Shown piece by piece: positions 17,547 to 26,601 of a stretch of DNA of 64,000 bases. Below the pieces are notes generated by a model that was given only the letters and a program-made list of their open reading frames with translations, was not told the origin of the DNA and did not search any database. Position 1 is the stretch's first letter; every line of letters starts with the position of its first letter. Origin of the DNA: Clostridiaceae bacterium (GTDB taxonomy: Bacteria > Bacillota > Clostridia > UBA1212 > DUPL01); assembly GCA_012838385.1 (NCBI GenBank), contig DUPL01000118.1, positions 1 to 64,000 on the forward strand, in the 5' to 3' direction. Made by a program: the position numbers and the translations under genes.

Positions 17547-19310
17547 ATGGATCAAAAGTTTATGTTCAGTCTCTTGTGGCCTGACTACTTCGAAGGTAAG
17601 AAAATGGAAGACAGGATAAGAAGTGGTGATGGCAAACTGTATAATCAGGATTTTCTAGAAAGAGACATGAACGTGGAAATGCTACTAGAAGGCATGGAAG
17701 TAAAAAATGAAAGCAGACCCTACGTTAAAGCCCGCTTGATGGACATGGTTCTCGACGAGAAAATTATCAAGTATCGACAAGATATCCTTCAGGATTTTCT
17801 TGACTATCCGGAAATCCAACAAGCCTTTGACCTGGAACTGATGCCGCTTGTTATCAATCTGAATAAAATGCAGAAAACCAACATATCCCATGACGACGAC
17901 ATCAGAAAAATTGCATGGCGACTCGAAATTCTCAGGGTGTACACCCAGTGTGTCACGATACTGCATCGTGTCTTTTGCAGCAAAGATAGAGATTTCACAT
18001 CTGAAGGACTGCAGAGACTTCAATCAATTATTTCCAGCATTGTAGAAAACGAAGGATATAAGGAACTGGTAAGACTTTTGCCTGATTTGCATGAAAAGCT
18101 GCAGACAATGTCCGGTGTAACTCTTGGTGTCAATCTGGACCATGAATTAAGACCAACCGAGGCTGTTTTGTTGTCCATTGAACCAAAACCTTTTAGAAAC
18201 AAGGCTCTCTTAACGTCAATTTTTGGAACTAGACGAAATGATGAAATGTATCATGGAATTGGAACGTTTTATTCAATTCTTAAAGATACTACAGCCAATG
18301 CTCTTGACCAAGCGATAATGAGGGACCTGGCTTATGTCATGGAAGATACTTTCAGACACATGGCCATGGTACTCAACCGCTTTGCCTGGGTTGAAACCGC
18401 ATTCATTTTTGATTTGGTTCCAGAAGTCTACTACTACATCGGCGGCAGTAACCTGGCACGCAACCTCTTGGAAGGCGGAATGCCTGTATGCTTCCCTACT
18501 CCAATGCCAGCGGAAGACAGAGTATTTATAGTAAAGGATCTTTACGATGCAAGCTTTGCTATACGAATTCTCTCCGATACTGGAATAAAGGCACTTCACA
18601 ACATTATCGTCACCAACAATGCAAGAATGTGCGACGACCCGGGAAGACTGCTCATACTTACTGGTGCGAACCAGGGCGGAAAGACCACCTTTACAAGAGC
18701 AGTTGGCATTGCGCAGATTCTGTTCCAGGCTGGTCTTCCAATACCAGGCACCGAAGGAAAAATCAGTCCTGTGGATAATATATACACTCACTTCCCTGAG
18801 CTTGAGAAGAACTCCATCAGCGAAGGCCGTTTGGGTGAAGAGTGCGTAAGGCTTGAAGGCATTCTGCCAAGACTTACAAAGTACAGCATGATACTCATGA
18901 ACGAATCACTGTCAAGTACCAGCCACCAGGAAAGCCTGACTATTGCTGAGGAAATCATGAAATACCTCAGAACCATCGGTGCAAGAGGCGTATTTGCAAC
19001 CCATATGCATGAACTTGCAGAAGATTTGAATGAGATTAACAAACAGTCTGCCCTCAGCAACCTAGTAAGCCTTGTGGCAGGTGTTGATGAAGAACAGCAA
19101 ATGGAGGTAATGACGGAAGAAGGCATTAAGACATTCAGAGGCTCCAAGAGAACGTACAAGATTGTCGAATCTCCACCACAAGGAAGAAGCTTTGCTCTTG
19201 ACATTGCAAGAACGTACGGAATTACCTTTGAACAATTGCTTGATTCACATAAAAACAGACATGAACTGGGTGTGGAGGAAGAAACTCCTCTCCCAAGAAG
19301 GATAGTATAG
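17547..19310 (+). CDS. MutS-family ATPase with altered Walker B
   Basis: A 587-residue protein with a MutS-type C-terminal ATPase and no mismatch-recognition domain I, so not classical MutS1. Walker A is TGANQGGKTTFTRA near residue 375 (MutS1 has GPNMGGKST). Walker B reads MILMNESLSSTS: the catalytic Glu is kept but the preceding Asp is Asn. The H-loop is FATHMHELAE. The N-terminal half is helical and resembles the core/lever region. The ATG follows CAGGAGTGAGAAACGA. Small MutS homologues of this kind are of unknown function; roles in recombination or structure processing are inferred. Probably cotranscribed with apgM. Confidence 0.85.
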   Translation: MDQKFMFSLLWPDYFEGKKMEDRIRSGDGKLYNQDFLERDMNVEMLLEGMEVKNESRPYVKARLMDMVLDEKIIKYRQDILQDFLDYPEIQQAFDLELMPLVINLNKMQKTNISHDDDIRKIAWRLEILRVYTQCVTILHRVFCSKDRDFTSEGLQRLQSIISSIVENEGYKELVRLLPDLHEKLQTMSGVTLGVNLDHELRPTEAVLLSIEPKPFRNKALLTSIFGTRRNDEMYHGIGTFYSILKDTTANALDQAIMRDLAYVMEDTFRHMAMVLNRFAWVETAFIFDLVPEVYYYIGGSNLARNLLEGGMPVCFPTPMPAEDRVFIVKDLYDASFAIRILSDTGIKALHNIIVTNNARMCDDPGRLLILTGANQGGKTTFTRAVGIAQILFQAGLPIPGTEGKISPVDNIYTHFPELEKNSISEGRLGEECVRLEGILPRLTKYSMILMNESLSSTSHQESLTIAEEIMKYLRTIGARGVFATHMHELAEDLNEINKQSALSNLVSLVAGVDEEQQMEVMTEEGIKTFRGSKRTYKIVESPPQGRSFALDIARTYGITFEQLLDSHKNRHELGVEEETPLPRRIV

Positions 19311-19325
19311 GGTGAAATTTAATAT

Positions 19326-20537
19326 ATGAAATATGTTGTAGTATTAGGTGACGGAATGGCTGATTACCCAGTGAAAGAGCTGGGCTATAAGACACCATTG
19401 CAATATGCCAACAAGCCAAACATGGACAAGCTTGCTTCATCAGGTGAATTGGGACTTGTGAATACCGTGCCCTTGAACATGAAGATACCTGGCAGCGATA
19501 TAGCCAACATGTCGGTTTTGGGATACGATCCTGAAAAATACTATACAGGACGCTCCCCTCTTGAAGCTGTAAGTATGAATATCGATTTAGGAGAAGATGA
19601 TCTGGCTGTACGATGCAATCTGGTAACACTCAGCGCTGAAGAGAACTATGAGGACAAAACCATGGTTGACTACAGCAGTGACGAGATTACATCGGAAGAG
19701 GCAGCCGAACTTATTAAACTGGTTGACGAAAAGCTTGGCAGCAATACCATCAGATTCCATGCCGGAGTCAGCTACAGGCACTGCATGGTTTGGAAATTGA
19801 AAGAAGATTCAAACCTTGACCTGACACCTCCCCATGACATATCAACAAAAAAGATTGCCAATTACCTGCCCAAAACAGAACAAGGAAAAATCCTTCTTGA
19901 ACTTATGAAGGAAAGCGAAAAGCTTCTTAAGGATCACCCCATAAACAAAGACAGAATAAAGAGGGGTTTGAATCCTGCAAACTCCATCTGGCTTTGGGGC
20001 GAAGGGAGAAAGCCTTATCTTGACAGCTTTTATAACAAGTACAAGTTAAAGGGAGCGGTTGTATCAGCAGTTGACTTAATCAAGGGTATAGGTTTGTGTG
20101 CAGGCCTTAAGCCACTTTATGTAAAAGGTGCAACGGGCAACATCAACACGGACTTTTCCGCAAAAGCTCAAATTGCAATTGACTACCTTCTCAATGAAGG
20201 AGACTTTGTTTACATACATGTGGAAGCCCCGGATGAATGTGGGCACAGGCATGAAATCGAGAACAAGGTAAGAGCAATTGAGCTTATTGACGAGAAAGTG
20301 GTTGGTCCGATACTTGAGCAAATGGAAAAACAGGGCGACTTCAAGATTATGATACTGCCCGACCATGCAACTCCATTGTCACTAAGAACCCACACCCACG
20401 ATCCGGTGCCTTACATTATATATGACAGCACCAATATAAATAAATCGTCAAATCTCAATTATGACGAGGAAAGCGCAAAGAAAACGAACTTGATAATAGA
20501 AAAAGGTCACAAATTAATGGACCGTTTTCTAAAATAA
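19326..20537 (+). CDS. apgM: Cofactor-independent phosphoglycerate mutase (ApgM type)
   Basis: A 403-residue alkaline-phosphatase superfamily enzyme that interconverts 3- and 2-phosphoglycerate without 2,3-bisphosphoglycerate. It starts KYVVVLGDGMADYPV with a metal-binding Asp, has PGSDIANMSVLGYDP (nucleophile Ser region) near residue 60, and HVEAPDECGHRHEIE and LPDHATPLSLRTHTHDPVP toward the C-terminus. The length fits the archaeal-type ApgM/ThrH-like family rather than the 510-residue GpmI. It follows the mutS-like gene by 15 bases. Confidence 0.94.
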   Translation: MKYVVVLGDGMADYPVKELGYKTPLQYANKPNMDKLASSGELGLVNTVPLNMKIPGSDIANMSVLGYDPEKYYTGRSPLEAVSMNIDLGEDDLAVRCNLVTLSAEENYEDKTMVDYSSDEITSEEAAELIKLVDEKLGSNTIRFHAGVSYRHCMVWKLKEDSNLDLTPPHDISTKKIANYLPKTEQGKILLELMKESEKLLKDHPINKDRIKRGLNPANSIWLWGEGRKPYLDSFYNKYKLKGAVVSAVDLIKGIGLCAGLKPLYVKGATGNINTDFSAKAQIAIDYLLNEGDFVYIHVEAPDECGHRHEIENKVRAIELIDEKVVGPILEQMEKQGDFKIMILPDHATPLSLRTHTHDPVPYIIYDSTNINKSSNLNYDEESAKKTNLIIEKGHKLMDRFLK

Positions 20538-20541
20538 CACC

Positions 20542-20573
20542 AAAAAAGATAGGATTAATATCCTATCTTTTTT
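20542..20573. terminator. Bidirectional terminator between apgM and the thymidylate-kinase-like gene
   Basis: AAAAAAGATAGGA and TCCTATCTTTTTT form a perfect 13-bp inverted repeat with a 6-base loop, giving a U-tract on both strands. The stop codon of the minus-strand gene lies inside the stem. Confidence 0.93.
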
Positions 20574-21243
20574 GATTTATCAAACTCTCAATTCTTCTTT
20601 CAATTTCCTCAGCGATCTCCTCTATCGGTCTCATCCTGCCATCAACAGTACAATCGAGCAGCCATACATTGTCAAAATGCTTTGCAGCTTCAATATACCC
20701 TTGTCTTACCTTGTCAAGAAGTTCCCTGTTCTTCTCATAGACATCGGCACTATCGCCTACATAGTCCCTGTGCCCTTTTAAGGAAACATTCCTTCTTGAA
20801 TTGTCAGTAGTTACATCAAACACAATAAACAAGTCAGGTTTTGGTATCTCAAGAATCCCATACTCAAGCTCATGAATCCAAGCTATCAAATCCCTCTTCT
20901 TTTCATCACAAGTTCTGTTGCTTTGATACACCGCATTGGACAAAGTGGATCTGTTAAGAAGAACAATGTCATATACGGACAAATCCGTATTTTTGAAAGC
21001 AAGCCATCTATCCATGGCGTACCAAAGGGACATGGATTTAACATCCATGTTACTGGCAGTAGTTTCCTCTTTTCCAGAAAGAAAAATGCCTATTTCCTTT
21101 CCAAAAAAGGAGTCATAAACAGGGAAATCCAAAACCCCTACCCTATAGCCTTTTCTTGAAAGCCTCTCACTAGCTTCCTTTAGCTGCACTCCTTTTCCAC
21201 TGCCATCAATGCCTTCAAAAGCAATGATTAAGGTTTTTTTCAT
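20563..21243 (-). CDS. Thymidylate kinase-like P-loop kinase
   Basis: A 226-residue nucleoside monophosphate kinase related to Tmk. Walker A is FEGIDGSGKG at residues 8-17. The usual DR[YF]xxSxxAYQ motif is changed to LNRSTLSNAVYQS, with Asn in place of Asp, and the LID region carries SRRNVSLKGHRDYVGD. The chosen ATG (MKKTLIIAFEG) has AAGGAG 7 bases upstream; an earlier in-frame start overlaps that site. It follows the polysaccharide deacetylase gene by 19 bases, so they share a transcript. It could be a second, divergent Tmk or act on another nucleotide. Confidence 0.82.
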   Translation of the reverse strand: MKKTLIIAFEGIDGSGKGVQLKEASERLSRKGYRVGVLDFPVYDSFFGKEIGIFLSGKEETTASNMDVKSMSLWYAMDRWLAFKNTDLSVYDIVLLNRSTLSNAVYQSNRTCDEKKRDLIAWIHELEYGILEIPKPDLFIVFDVTTDNSRRNVSLKGHRDYVGDSADVYEKNRELLDKVRQGYIEAAKHFDNVWLLDCTVDGRMRPIEEIAEEIERRIESLINQKR

Positions 21244-21262
21244 TTCACTACTCCTTGCCAAA

Positions 21263-22129
21263 TTAAAATCCATTGTTCAAATAATAGTATATCTCACTGT
21301 TGGTGACAAATATCAGGTCTTCCGCTTCAGACAGTTTTTTGAGTATGCTTTCAAACTCATCCCAACTGTCATATAAATCAAACTCCCAGGAATGACCCCA
21401 TACATAAAGAAGCATATCCTCCTTTGCTTCCTGTGATATGAACTTGTCAACAAGATTCTTCACTTCAGACTGGTGACAAGTAGGTCTCCATATCATAAAA
21501 TTGTTGGGCATGGTAAAACGATAGGTTGAAGATGTTTCTCTTGCATACTTTATTTCCGTATTATTCTGTATTACATCAATAACCCTGCGGTTGTAAAACG
21601 GTCCTCCAGGATAGGCCATGCCTATCACCTTTTGTCCCATAACTTCCTGAATTGTATTGAAATCATCATTCACTTCCTTAATTATATCCTCATCTTCCAA
21701 GGTTCTTAAATCAGGATGATTTACTGTATGCACGGCAACTTCATGTCCTTCATACACACTTTTGATTTCCTCGGCTGATAGCTTGGTGAAGTCCACATTA
21801 CCGTCCTGCAAATTTAAAGTACCTTCCACCCCTAGTGAACCGGTATTTATGTTGAATGTGCACTTAATACCATATTTGTTGAACAACTCAGCCAGCCTTT
21901 TGTCCTGAACTGTTCCGTCATCAAAACTAAAAGTCACAAACTTATGCGGCTTGCTCTTGTCCAAACTCTTGATAAAATCAGACACGGGTTCTCTCAAGGT
22001 TTCCGTCACAGGTGGCTCTTCCGTAGGCTCGATAATATCTTCTTTTTTTTCTTCGTTGGCTTTCGTACATGAACCAAGCACAAAACACATAGTTAATGCA
22101 ATAAAAACTTTGAAAAACTTTGTAACCAT
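21263..22129 (-). CDS. Lipoprotein polysaccharide deacetylase (NodB domain)
   Basis: A 288-residue membrane-anchored carbohydrate esterase 4 family protein. A lipobox VLGSC is at residues 17-21, then an acidic linker. The NodB domain shows FVTFSFDDGT (catalytic Asp-Asp) and the metal-binding AVHTVNHPDL near residue 130. Near the end WGHSWEFDLYDSW is typical of clostridial members. Likely substrates are peptidoglycan or surface glycans. The ATG follows GGAGGATAT. It heads a short operon with the thymidylate-kinase-like gene. Confidence 0.92.
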   Translation of the reverse strand: MVTKFFKVFIALTMCFVLGSCTKANEEKKEDIIEPTEEPPVTETLREPVSDFIKSLDKSKPHKFVTFSFDDGTVQDKRLAELFNKYGIKCTFNINTGSLGVEGTLNLQDGNVDFTKLSAEEIKSVYEGHEVAVHTVNHPDLRTLEDEDIIKEVNDDFNTIQEVMGQKVIGMAYPGGPFYNRRVIDVIQNNTEIKYARETSSTYRFTMPNNFMIWRPTCHQSEVKNLVDKFISQEAKEDMLLYVWGHSWEFDLYDSWDEFESILKKLSEAEDLIFVTNSEIYYYLNNGF

Positions 22130-22207
22130 ATATCCTCCAAAAAAAAGTAATCATCCTCTAGTTTAGCACCAGAAAAAACATAAAACAAGAGGCACATGCC
22201 CCTTTTA

Positions 22208-23650
22208 TCACAAATTATACCAGATACAAACCTCACTTTCAGAGACAGTTATCTTCTCAACCACAATCTTTACTATCTTCCTCTTTACTTCCCCGCTTAA
22301 ATCCTTATATGATTTTAATGTTTTAAGAAGCAAATTAAGAGATTCTGTTTTATTCTCCACAGCCCGTTCCAGTCTATCAATTTCATCCTTGTACCTTTCT
22401 ATTGCAGACTTAAGCTCAAGGTTCATACTGTCGTACATATCCGCAGTAATACGTCCATCAAGTCTGTCATAGTACAATATTTTCTGTTTTCTCAAAGAGG
22501 ATTCAATAAGATTTCTTAATATATTTATTTCCTCATCCCTCTCTTCATTTATCTGTGCCAGCTCTTCAATACAGTTAGGATTACTCTTTACATAATCACT
22601 CAGCACCATATAAATATCGGAAAAAACAATATTGGATAAATAACTCTCACTTACAAAATGTCTTGAACAAGCAGCCCTGCCTTGTTTTTCATAAGTCTGA
22701 CATGTATATCCATCCGCTCCTTTTGTCTGTTTTCTGGAATACATCCTTTTATTGCAGTCAGCACAAAATACAAGACCTTTGAAAATACTTAATCCACCCT
22801 TGTGATTTCCACTACCTTTTTGTCTTTTAATTCTTTCCTTTTGAACCTTGTCAAATGTTTCTTCGTCGATAATTGGTTCATGGGTGTTTTTTGTAATCAC
22901 CCACTCGGACTTGGGCAACCTTCTTGTTTTCTTGCTTTTATAGCTGACTCTTTCACTTACTCCCTGCACGGTATCTCCCACATAGACGCGGCTTGTCAGG
23001 ATTCTTTTTATTTGCGTTACGTTCCATTTCTTCTTGCCAATACCTTTTTCCTCAAGTATTTCGGAAATCTTCTTGTATCCATAACCTTCAAGATACAACT
23101 TATATATCTCCCTAACCACAAAAGCTTCCTCTTCACAAACTTCCAGCTTGTTTCTAACGTCCTTTGATTTTACATAACCATAAGGAGGATTCCCAATATA
23201 TTCTCCCCTTTCAATCTTATGTCTCAAATTCGCCCTAATTTTTCTTGATATGTCAATTACATATCTTTCATTAAACCAGCTGTCTATACCTACAGTCTCA
23301 GCATCCCTCAAAGAATCATATCTTCCGTCATAAGTTAGAACCCTTACTCCATACTCTTCCACACTTTCAAGAAAAAGAAGCGTTCTGGCATTGCTTCTCC
23401 CAAGCCTTGACAAGTCTTTAGCAACAAGAATGTCAAACTTTCCAAAGGATGCATCTTCAATTAGTTTCTTAATGCCAGGACGCTCAAAGTTGATACCCGA
23501 GTAATTGTCATCCTCATATACTTTATATACAGCGCCTAAATTTTTTTCTTCAACAAATTTCTCTAAAAGACTTTTCTGTGTTTCGATGGTTTCATAAGAC
23601 AATCCAAGGTCATCCCTGCTCTCCCTTACATAAATGGCTACCTTTTTCAT
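22208..23650 (-). CDS. Large serine recombinase
   Basis: A 480-residue serine recombinase. The catalytic Ser is residue 11 in IYVRESRDD; AKDLSRLGRS near residue 80 supplies the arginines. The recombinase domain covers about 155-265 (RGEYIGNPPYGYVKS onward). A zinc ribbon follows (CADC...CQTYEKQGRAAC, about 300-340), then a coiled coil. This is the layout of phage and conjugative-element integrases and of SpoIVCA-type enzymes, though at the short end. Flanking genes are chromosomal and no excisionase, cargo or duplicated attachment site was found. It may be a relic of an element or act at a distant site. Confidence 0.93.
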   Translation of the reverse strand: MKKVAIYVRESRDDLGLSYETIETQKSLLEKFVEEKNLGAVYKVYEDDNYSGINFERPGIKKLIEDASFGKFDILVAKDLSRLGRSNARTLLFLESVEEYGVRVLTYDGRYDSLRDAETVGIDSWFNERYVIDISRKIRANLRHKIERGEYIGNPPYGYVKSKDVRNKLEVCEEEAFVVREIYKLYLEGYGYKKISEILEEKGIGKKKWNVTQIKRILTSRVYVGDTVQGVSERVSYKSKKTRRLPKSEWVITKNTHEPIIDEETFDKVQKERIKRQKGSGNHKGGLSIFKGLVFCADCNKRMYSRKQTKGADGYTCQTYEKQGRAACSRHFVSESYLSNIVFSDIYMVLSDYVKSNPNCIEELAQINEERDEEINILRNLIESSLRKQKILYYDRLDGRITADMYDSMNLELKSAIERYKDEIDRLERAVENKTESLNLLLKTLKSYKDLSGEVKRKIVKIVVEKITVSESEVCIWYNL

Positions 23651-23735
23651 TAAACAATCACCTAAATGTCAATATCCACAATCAAAGACAAAAGGGCGAG
23701 CAGGGATTCCTTCACACAACCTTTATAGACTCTCT

Positions 23736-23797
23736 TTATCTCATATTTCATCAAGAATCATCCTTGACAATTCGTTTAATTAATATATATGAGATAA
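23736..23797. repeat. Nested inverted repeats upstream of the serine recombinase gene
   Basis: TTATCTCATAT (23,736-23,746) and ATATGAGATAA (23,787-23,797) form an 11-bp perfect inverted repeat. Inside it TCAAGAATCATCCTTGA is a second, imperfect one. It lies between the recombinase start and the stop of the upstream gene. It could be a recombinase or repressor binding site, or a poor terminator for the upstream gene; there is no U-tract. Confidence 0.5.
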
Positions 23798-23805
23798 TAA
23801 GAAAG

Positions 23806-25254
23806 CTATTCTTGTTCAAACATCATGGACATGACATAAAAATCACTAAAATACTTGCTGTTGGCAAGCTCAATGTAGTCTACAGCCTTGCTTATATCAA
23901 TTGCAGCATTCAAAAGACTTTCTTCAAGTAATATTTGACTGGCTCCCTTTCCTGAAGAATTTCCACATGAACTTATCTTCCCTCTAAACTCATATGGAAG
24001 AAGAGTTGCATCAATTGCACTATTTATGTCAATATAGCTGCCGAAACCTCCCGCTAACAGAACTTCATCTATCTCCTCAAGAGAAATGCCTGCATGTTTT
24101 GCAATAACACGTATACCGGCACCTATGGCAGCCTTTGCATTCTGAAACTCCCTTACATCCCTTGTGGTAAGGTATATGCCAGGACTTACTTCAAAGTCTT
24201 CCTCCATGAAACCAGTTTCATCTATCAGTTCCATGTTTACAAGACAAGCAATCAAATCAATCAGACCACTTCCGCAAATTCCTCTAGCCTTTTCATTGCC
24301 CAGTGTATATACGTTCAAAGCCCCATCCTCTTTCATCTCAACCTTGCAGATGGCTCCTGTAACACCACCCATCCCGTACTTTATATTCGCTCCTTCAAAC
24401 GCCGGACCACAGGCGGTTGATGCTCCAATTAATTTACCCCTGTTGTTCAAAACCATTTCACCATTCGTACCCATGTCTATAAGTAAAATATTTTTGTCGC
24501 TCTTGTACATGCCAGTAGACAGAACACCTGCCGTAATATCTCCACCTATAAATGCGGATATGGAGGGTGTCAAAATCACCTTTTCCACTCCCAAACCAAG
24601 TTCATCATTGGTGAATATCTTTGCATCGGTAAACACAGGCACATAGGGTGCAATAGCAATGGTTTTTGTCTCTTCTCCTACCAGAAAATGCAGCATGGTG
24701 GTGTTTCCTGCAATAACACAAATTGAAATGTTGTCAAACCTGGAAAGCAGTTTCTTAAGACAGGATATAATCAAAGCCTGCATTACCTTTGTTCCGTTAT
24801 TGTTATTGATGGTGTAATCTATTCTCGAAATAACGTCAGCACCATGTTTTGCCTGCGGATTCAGGCAGGAATCTACATGGATTAATTCCTTTGTTTCAAG
24901 GTCGTAAAAATAGGCAGCGATGGTGGTAGTGCCAATATCTATGGCAGCACCAACCTTTTCACTGAAAGGATTATCACCCAATGTCATGTCATCGGATAGT
25001 GTAAGTACATACGCCTCAGCCTTTTCAGTTGCGTATTCAGGTAGGGTTACCTTATGACTGGAATTTACCTTGAACATGCAGGACAAAACATCTTCACCAT
25101 CCACGTTGACCTTGCACTTGTTGCAGGTTCCCTTGCCGCCGCAAGTTGCATTTATCCTGTATCCTGCCTCTGTTAATATGTCAAACAAGAGTCTTCCGTT
25201 TTCCGCTTCGATTTCCTTTAGCAAGTTTCCTTTTGTATCATAAATGGTCAGCAT
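23806..25254 (-). CDS. Ferredoxin-ASKHA ATPase (reductive activator of corrinoid enzymes, DUF4445 type)
   Basis: A 482-residue protein with an N-terminal plant-type [2Fe-2S] domain (TCGGKGTCNKCKVNV with a later Cys in DVLSCMF) and a C-terminal ASKHA ATPase domain (AAIDIGTTTIAAYF near residue 90, LLIDMGTNGEM near 255, VLLAGGFGSYIDI near 395). Proteins of this type reduce inactivated cob(II)alamin in corrinoid methyltransferases, using ATP. The ATG giving MLTIYD follows AAGGTG by 7 bases. No corrinoid protein or methyltransferase partner is adjacent, so its target is unknown. Confidence 0.9.
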   Translation of the reverse strand: MLTIYDTKGNLLKEIEAENGRLLFDILTEAGYRINATCGGKGTCNKCKVNVDGEDVLSCMFKVNSSHKVTLPEYATEKAEAYVLTLSDDMTLGDNPFSEKVGAAIDIGTTTIAAYFYDLETKELIHVDSCLNPQAKHGADVISRIDYTINNNNGTKVMQALIISCLKKLLSRFDNISICVIAGNTTMLHFLVGEETKTIAIAPYVPVFTDAKIFTNDELGLGVEKVILTPSISAFIGGDITAGVLSTGMYKSDKNILLIDMGTNGEMVLNNRGKLIGASTACGPAFEGANIKYGMGGVTGAICKVEMKEDGALNVYTLGNEKARGICGSGLIDLIACLVNMELIDETGFMEEDFEVSPGIYLTTRDVREFQNAKAAIGAGIRVIAKHAGISLEEIDEVLLAGGFGSYIDINSAIDATLLPYEFRGKISSCGNSSGKGASQILLEESLLNAAIDISKAVDYIELANSKYFSDFYVMSMMFEQE

Positions 25255-25339
25255 TATAATCACCTTTTTCTTGTTTTTACATTTCGGATAGTATACACTA
25301 AGAATGAAATAAAATAAAGGGAGATACCAGGAGTTTTAT

Positions 25340-26542
25340 ATGACAAACTGTGCAATTATATGTGAATACAATCCTTTTCACAACGGACATGCGCACCATA
25401 TTGAAGAAACCAGAAGAAAAACAAACTGCAACTATATAATCTCCATTATGAGCGGAAACTACGTTCAAAGAGGAGAGCCTGCCATTATGGACAAGTGGGA
25501 AAGAACAAGAGCAGCTCTAAAATGCGGTTCCGATCTTGTAATTGAACTTCCCTTTATCTACGCCTGCTCAAGTGCGGAATATTTTGCAAATGCGGCGGTT
25601 GATATCATTAACAAAACCAATGTGGTTGATTATCTGTCTTTTGGCAGTGATTCAGGCGATCTTGATTATCTAAAAAACATTGCAGCAAAAAGAATCAACA
25701 AAAAATTAGACCTTACAGGTGAAATTGCCAAGGCATACAAGGAAGGCATCTCATACCCCAAGGCAATGCAGCTGATATATGACGAGCCAGAGTTGAAATC
25801 AAACGACATCTTGGGTATTAGGTATCTTATGGCACTAGAAAAGTCAAAAAGTTCAGTGGAGCCTGTAACCATTAAAAGAAAAGGTTCTGAATACAAGGAC
25901 AAGGCAATAACCAGCGAAACTCCCAGTGCTACTGCCATAAGGAAACATATCACAGATTCTAAAGATTATAACCTTTTGTCAAAAGTAATGCCCAAGGAAT
26001 CCATGCACATTCTTATGGAGGAAATTGAAAAAGGAAGGGCCCCTGTTACCCTCAAGTCCTTTGAGAAACAGATACTATCGACTCTAAGAACACTAAAACC
26101 GAAGGGAATCGCTGACAAACCCCATATAACCCCCGGGCTTGAGTACAGACTCTACCAAAACGCCATGGAATGCTCAAACATTGATGAGGTAATAGACGCC
26201 ACAGTAAGTAAAGTCTTTACAAGAACCAGAATCCAAAGACTTTTGATTCATGCGCTCCATGGGGTAACAAAAGAAATGCATGCAAATTTCATGGACGTCC
26301 CTTATGTGCGAGTACTGGGTTTCAAGAAAAGAGCTGAACCTCTCTTGAAAAAAATTAACAGAAGCTGCAATGTCCCGGTAATATACAGGGCAAAAAAGGA
26401 TTATGAAAACCTGACAGACAGAGGAAAAGCTCTTTTTGAGCTTGAAGCATTATCTACCGACATATATGTACTTGGATATCCAAATAATATGCACTCTAAT
26501 GGAGGCCAGGAATTTTCGCGAAAAATTATTATAGTTGAGTGA
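25340..26542 (+). CDS. tmcAL: tRNA(Met) cytidine acetate ligase
   Basis: TmcAL acetylates the wobble cytidine of elongator tRNA-Met using acetate and ATP; older names are YlbM or nucleotidyltransferase. The 400-residue product starts TNCAIICEYNPFHNGHAHH with the HxGH-type nucleotidyltransferase motif, followed by IISIMSGNYVQRGEPA and IELPFIYACSSAEYFA, all typical. The ATG follows CAGGAGTTTTAT. It diverges from the ASKHA gene across 85 bases. A weak TTTACA-17-TAAGAA promoter is possible upstream. Confidence 0.95.
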   Translation: MTNCAIICEYNPFHNGHAHHIEETRRKTNCNYIISIMSGNYVQRGEPAIMDKWERTRAALKCGSDLVIELPFIYACSSAEYFANAAVDIINKTNVVDYLSFGSDSGDLDYLKNIAAKRINKKLDLTGEIAKAYKEGISYPKAMQLIYDEPELKSNDILGIRYLMALEKSKSSVEPVTIKRKGSEYKDKAITSETPSATAIRKHITDSKDYNLLSKVMPKESMHILMEEIEKGRAPVTLKSFEKQILSTLRTLKPKGIADKPHITPGLEYRLYQNAMECSNIDEVIDATVSKVFTRTRIQRLLIHALHGVTKEMHANFMDVPYVRVLGFKKRAEPLLKKINRSCNVPVIYRAKKDYENLTDRGKALFELEALSTDIYVLGYPNNMHSNGGQEFSRKIIIVE

Positions 26543-26601
26543 TGCACAATGAGTATCTATTCATCATAGGATAAACTAGAGCCTATGAAAGGAGTAGTTT
26601 A

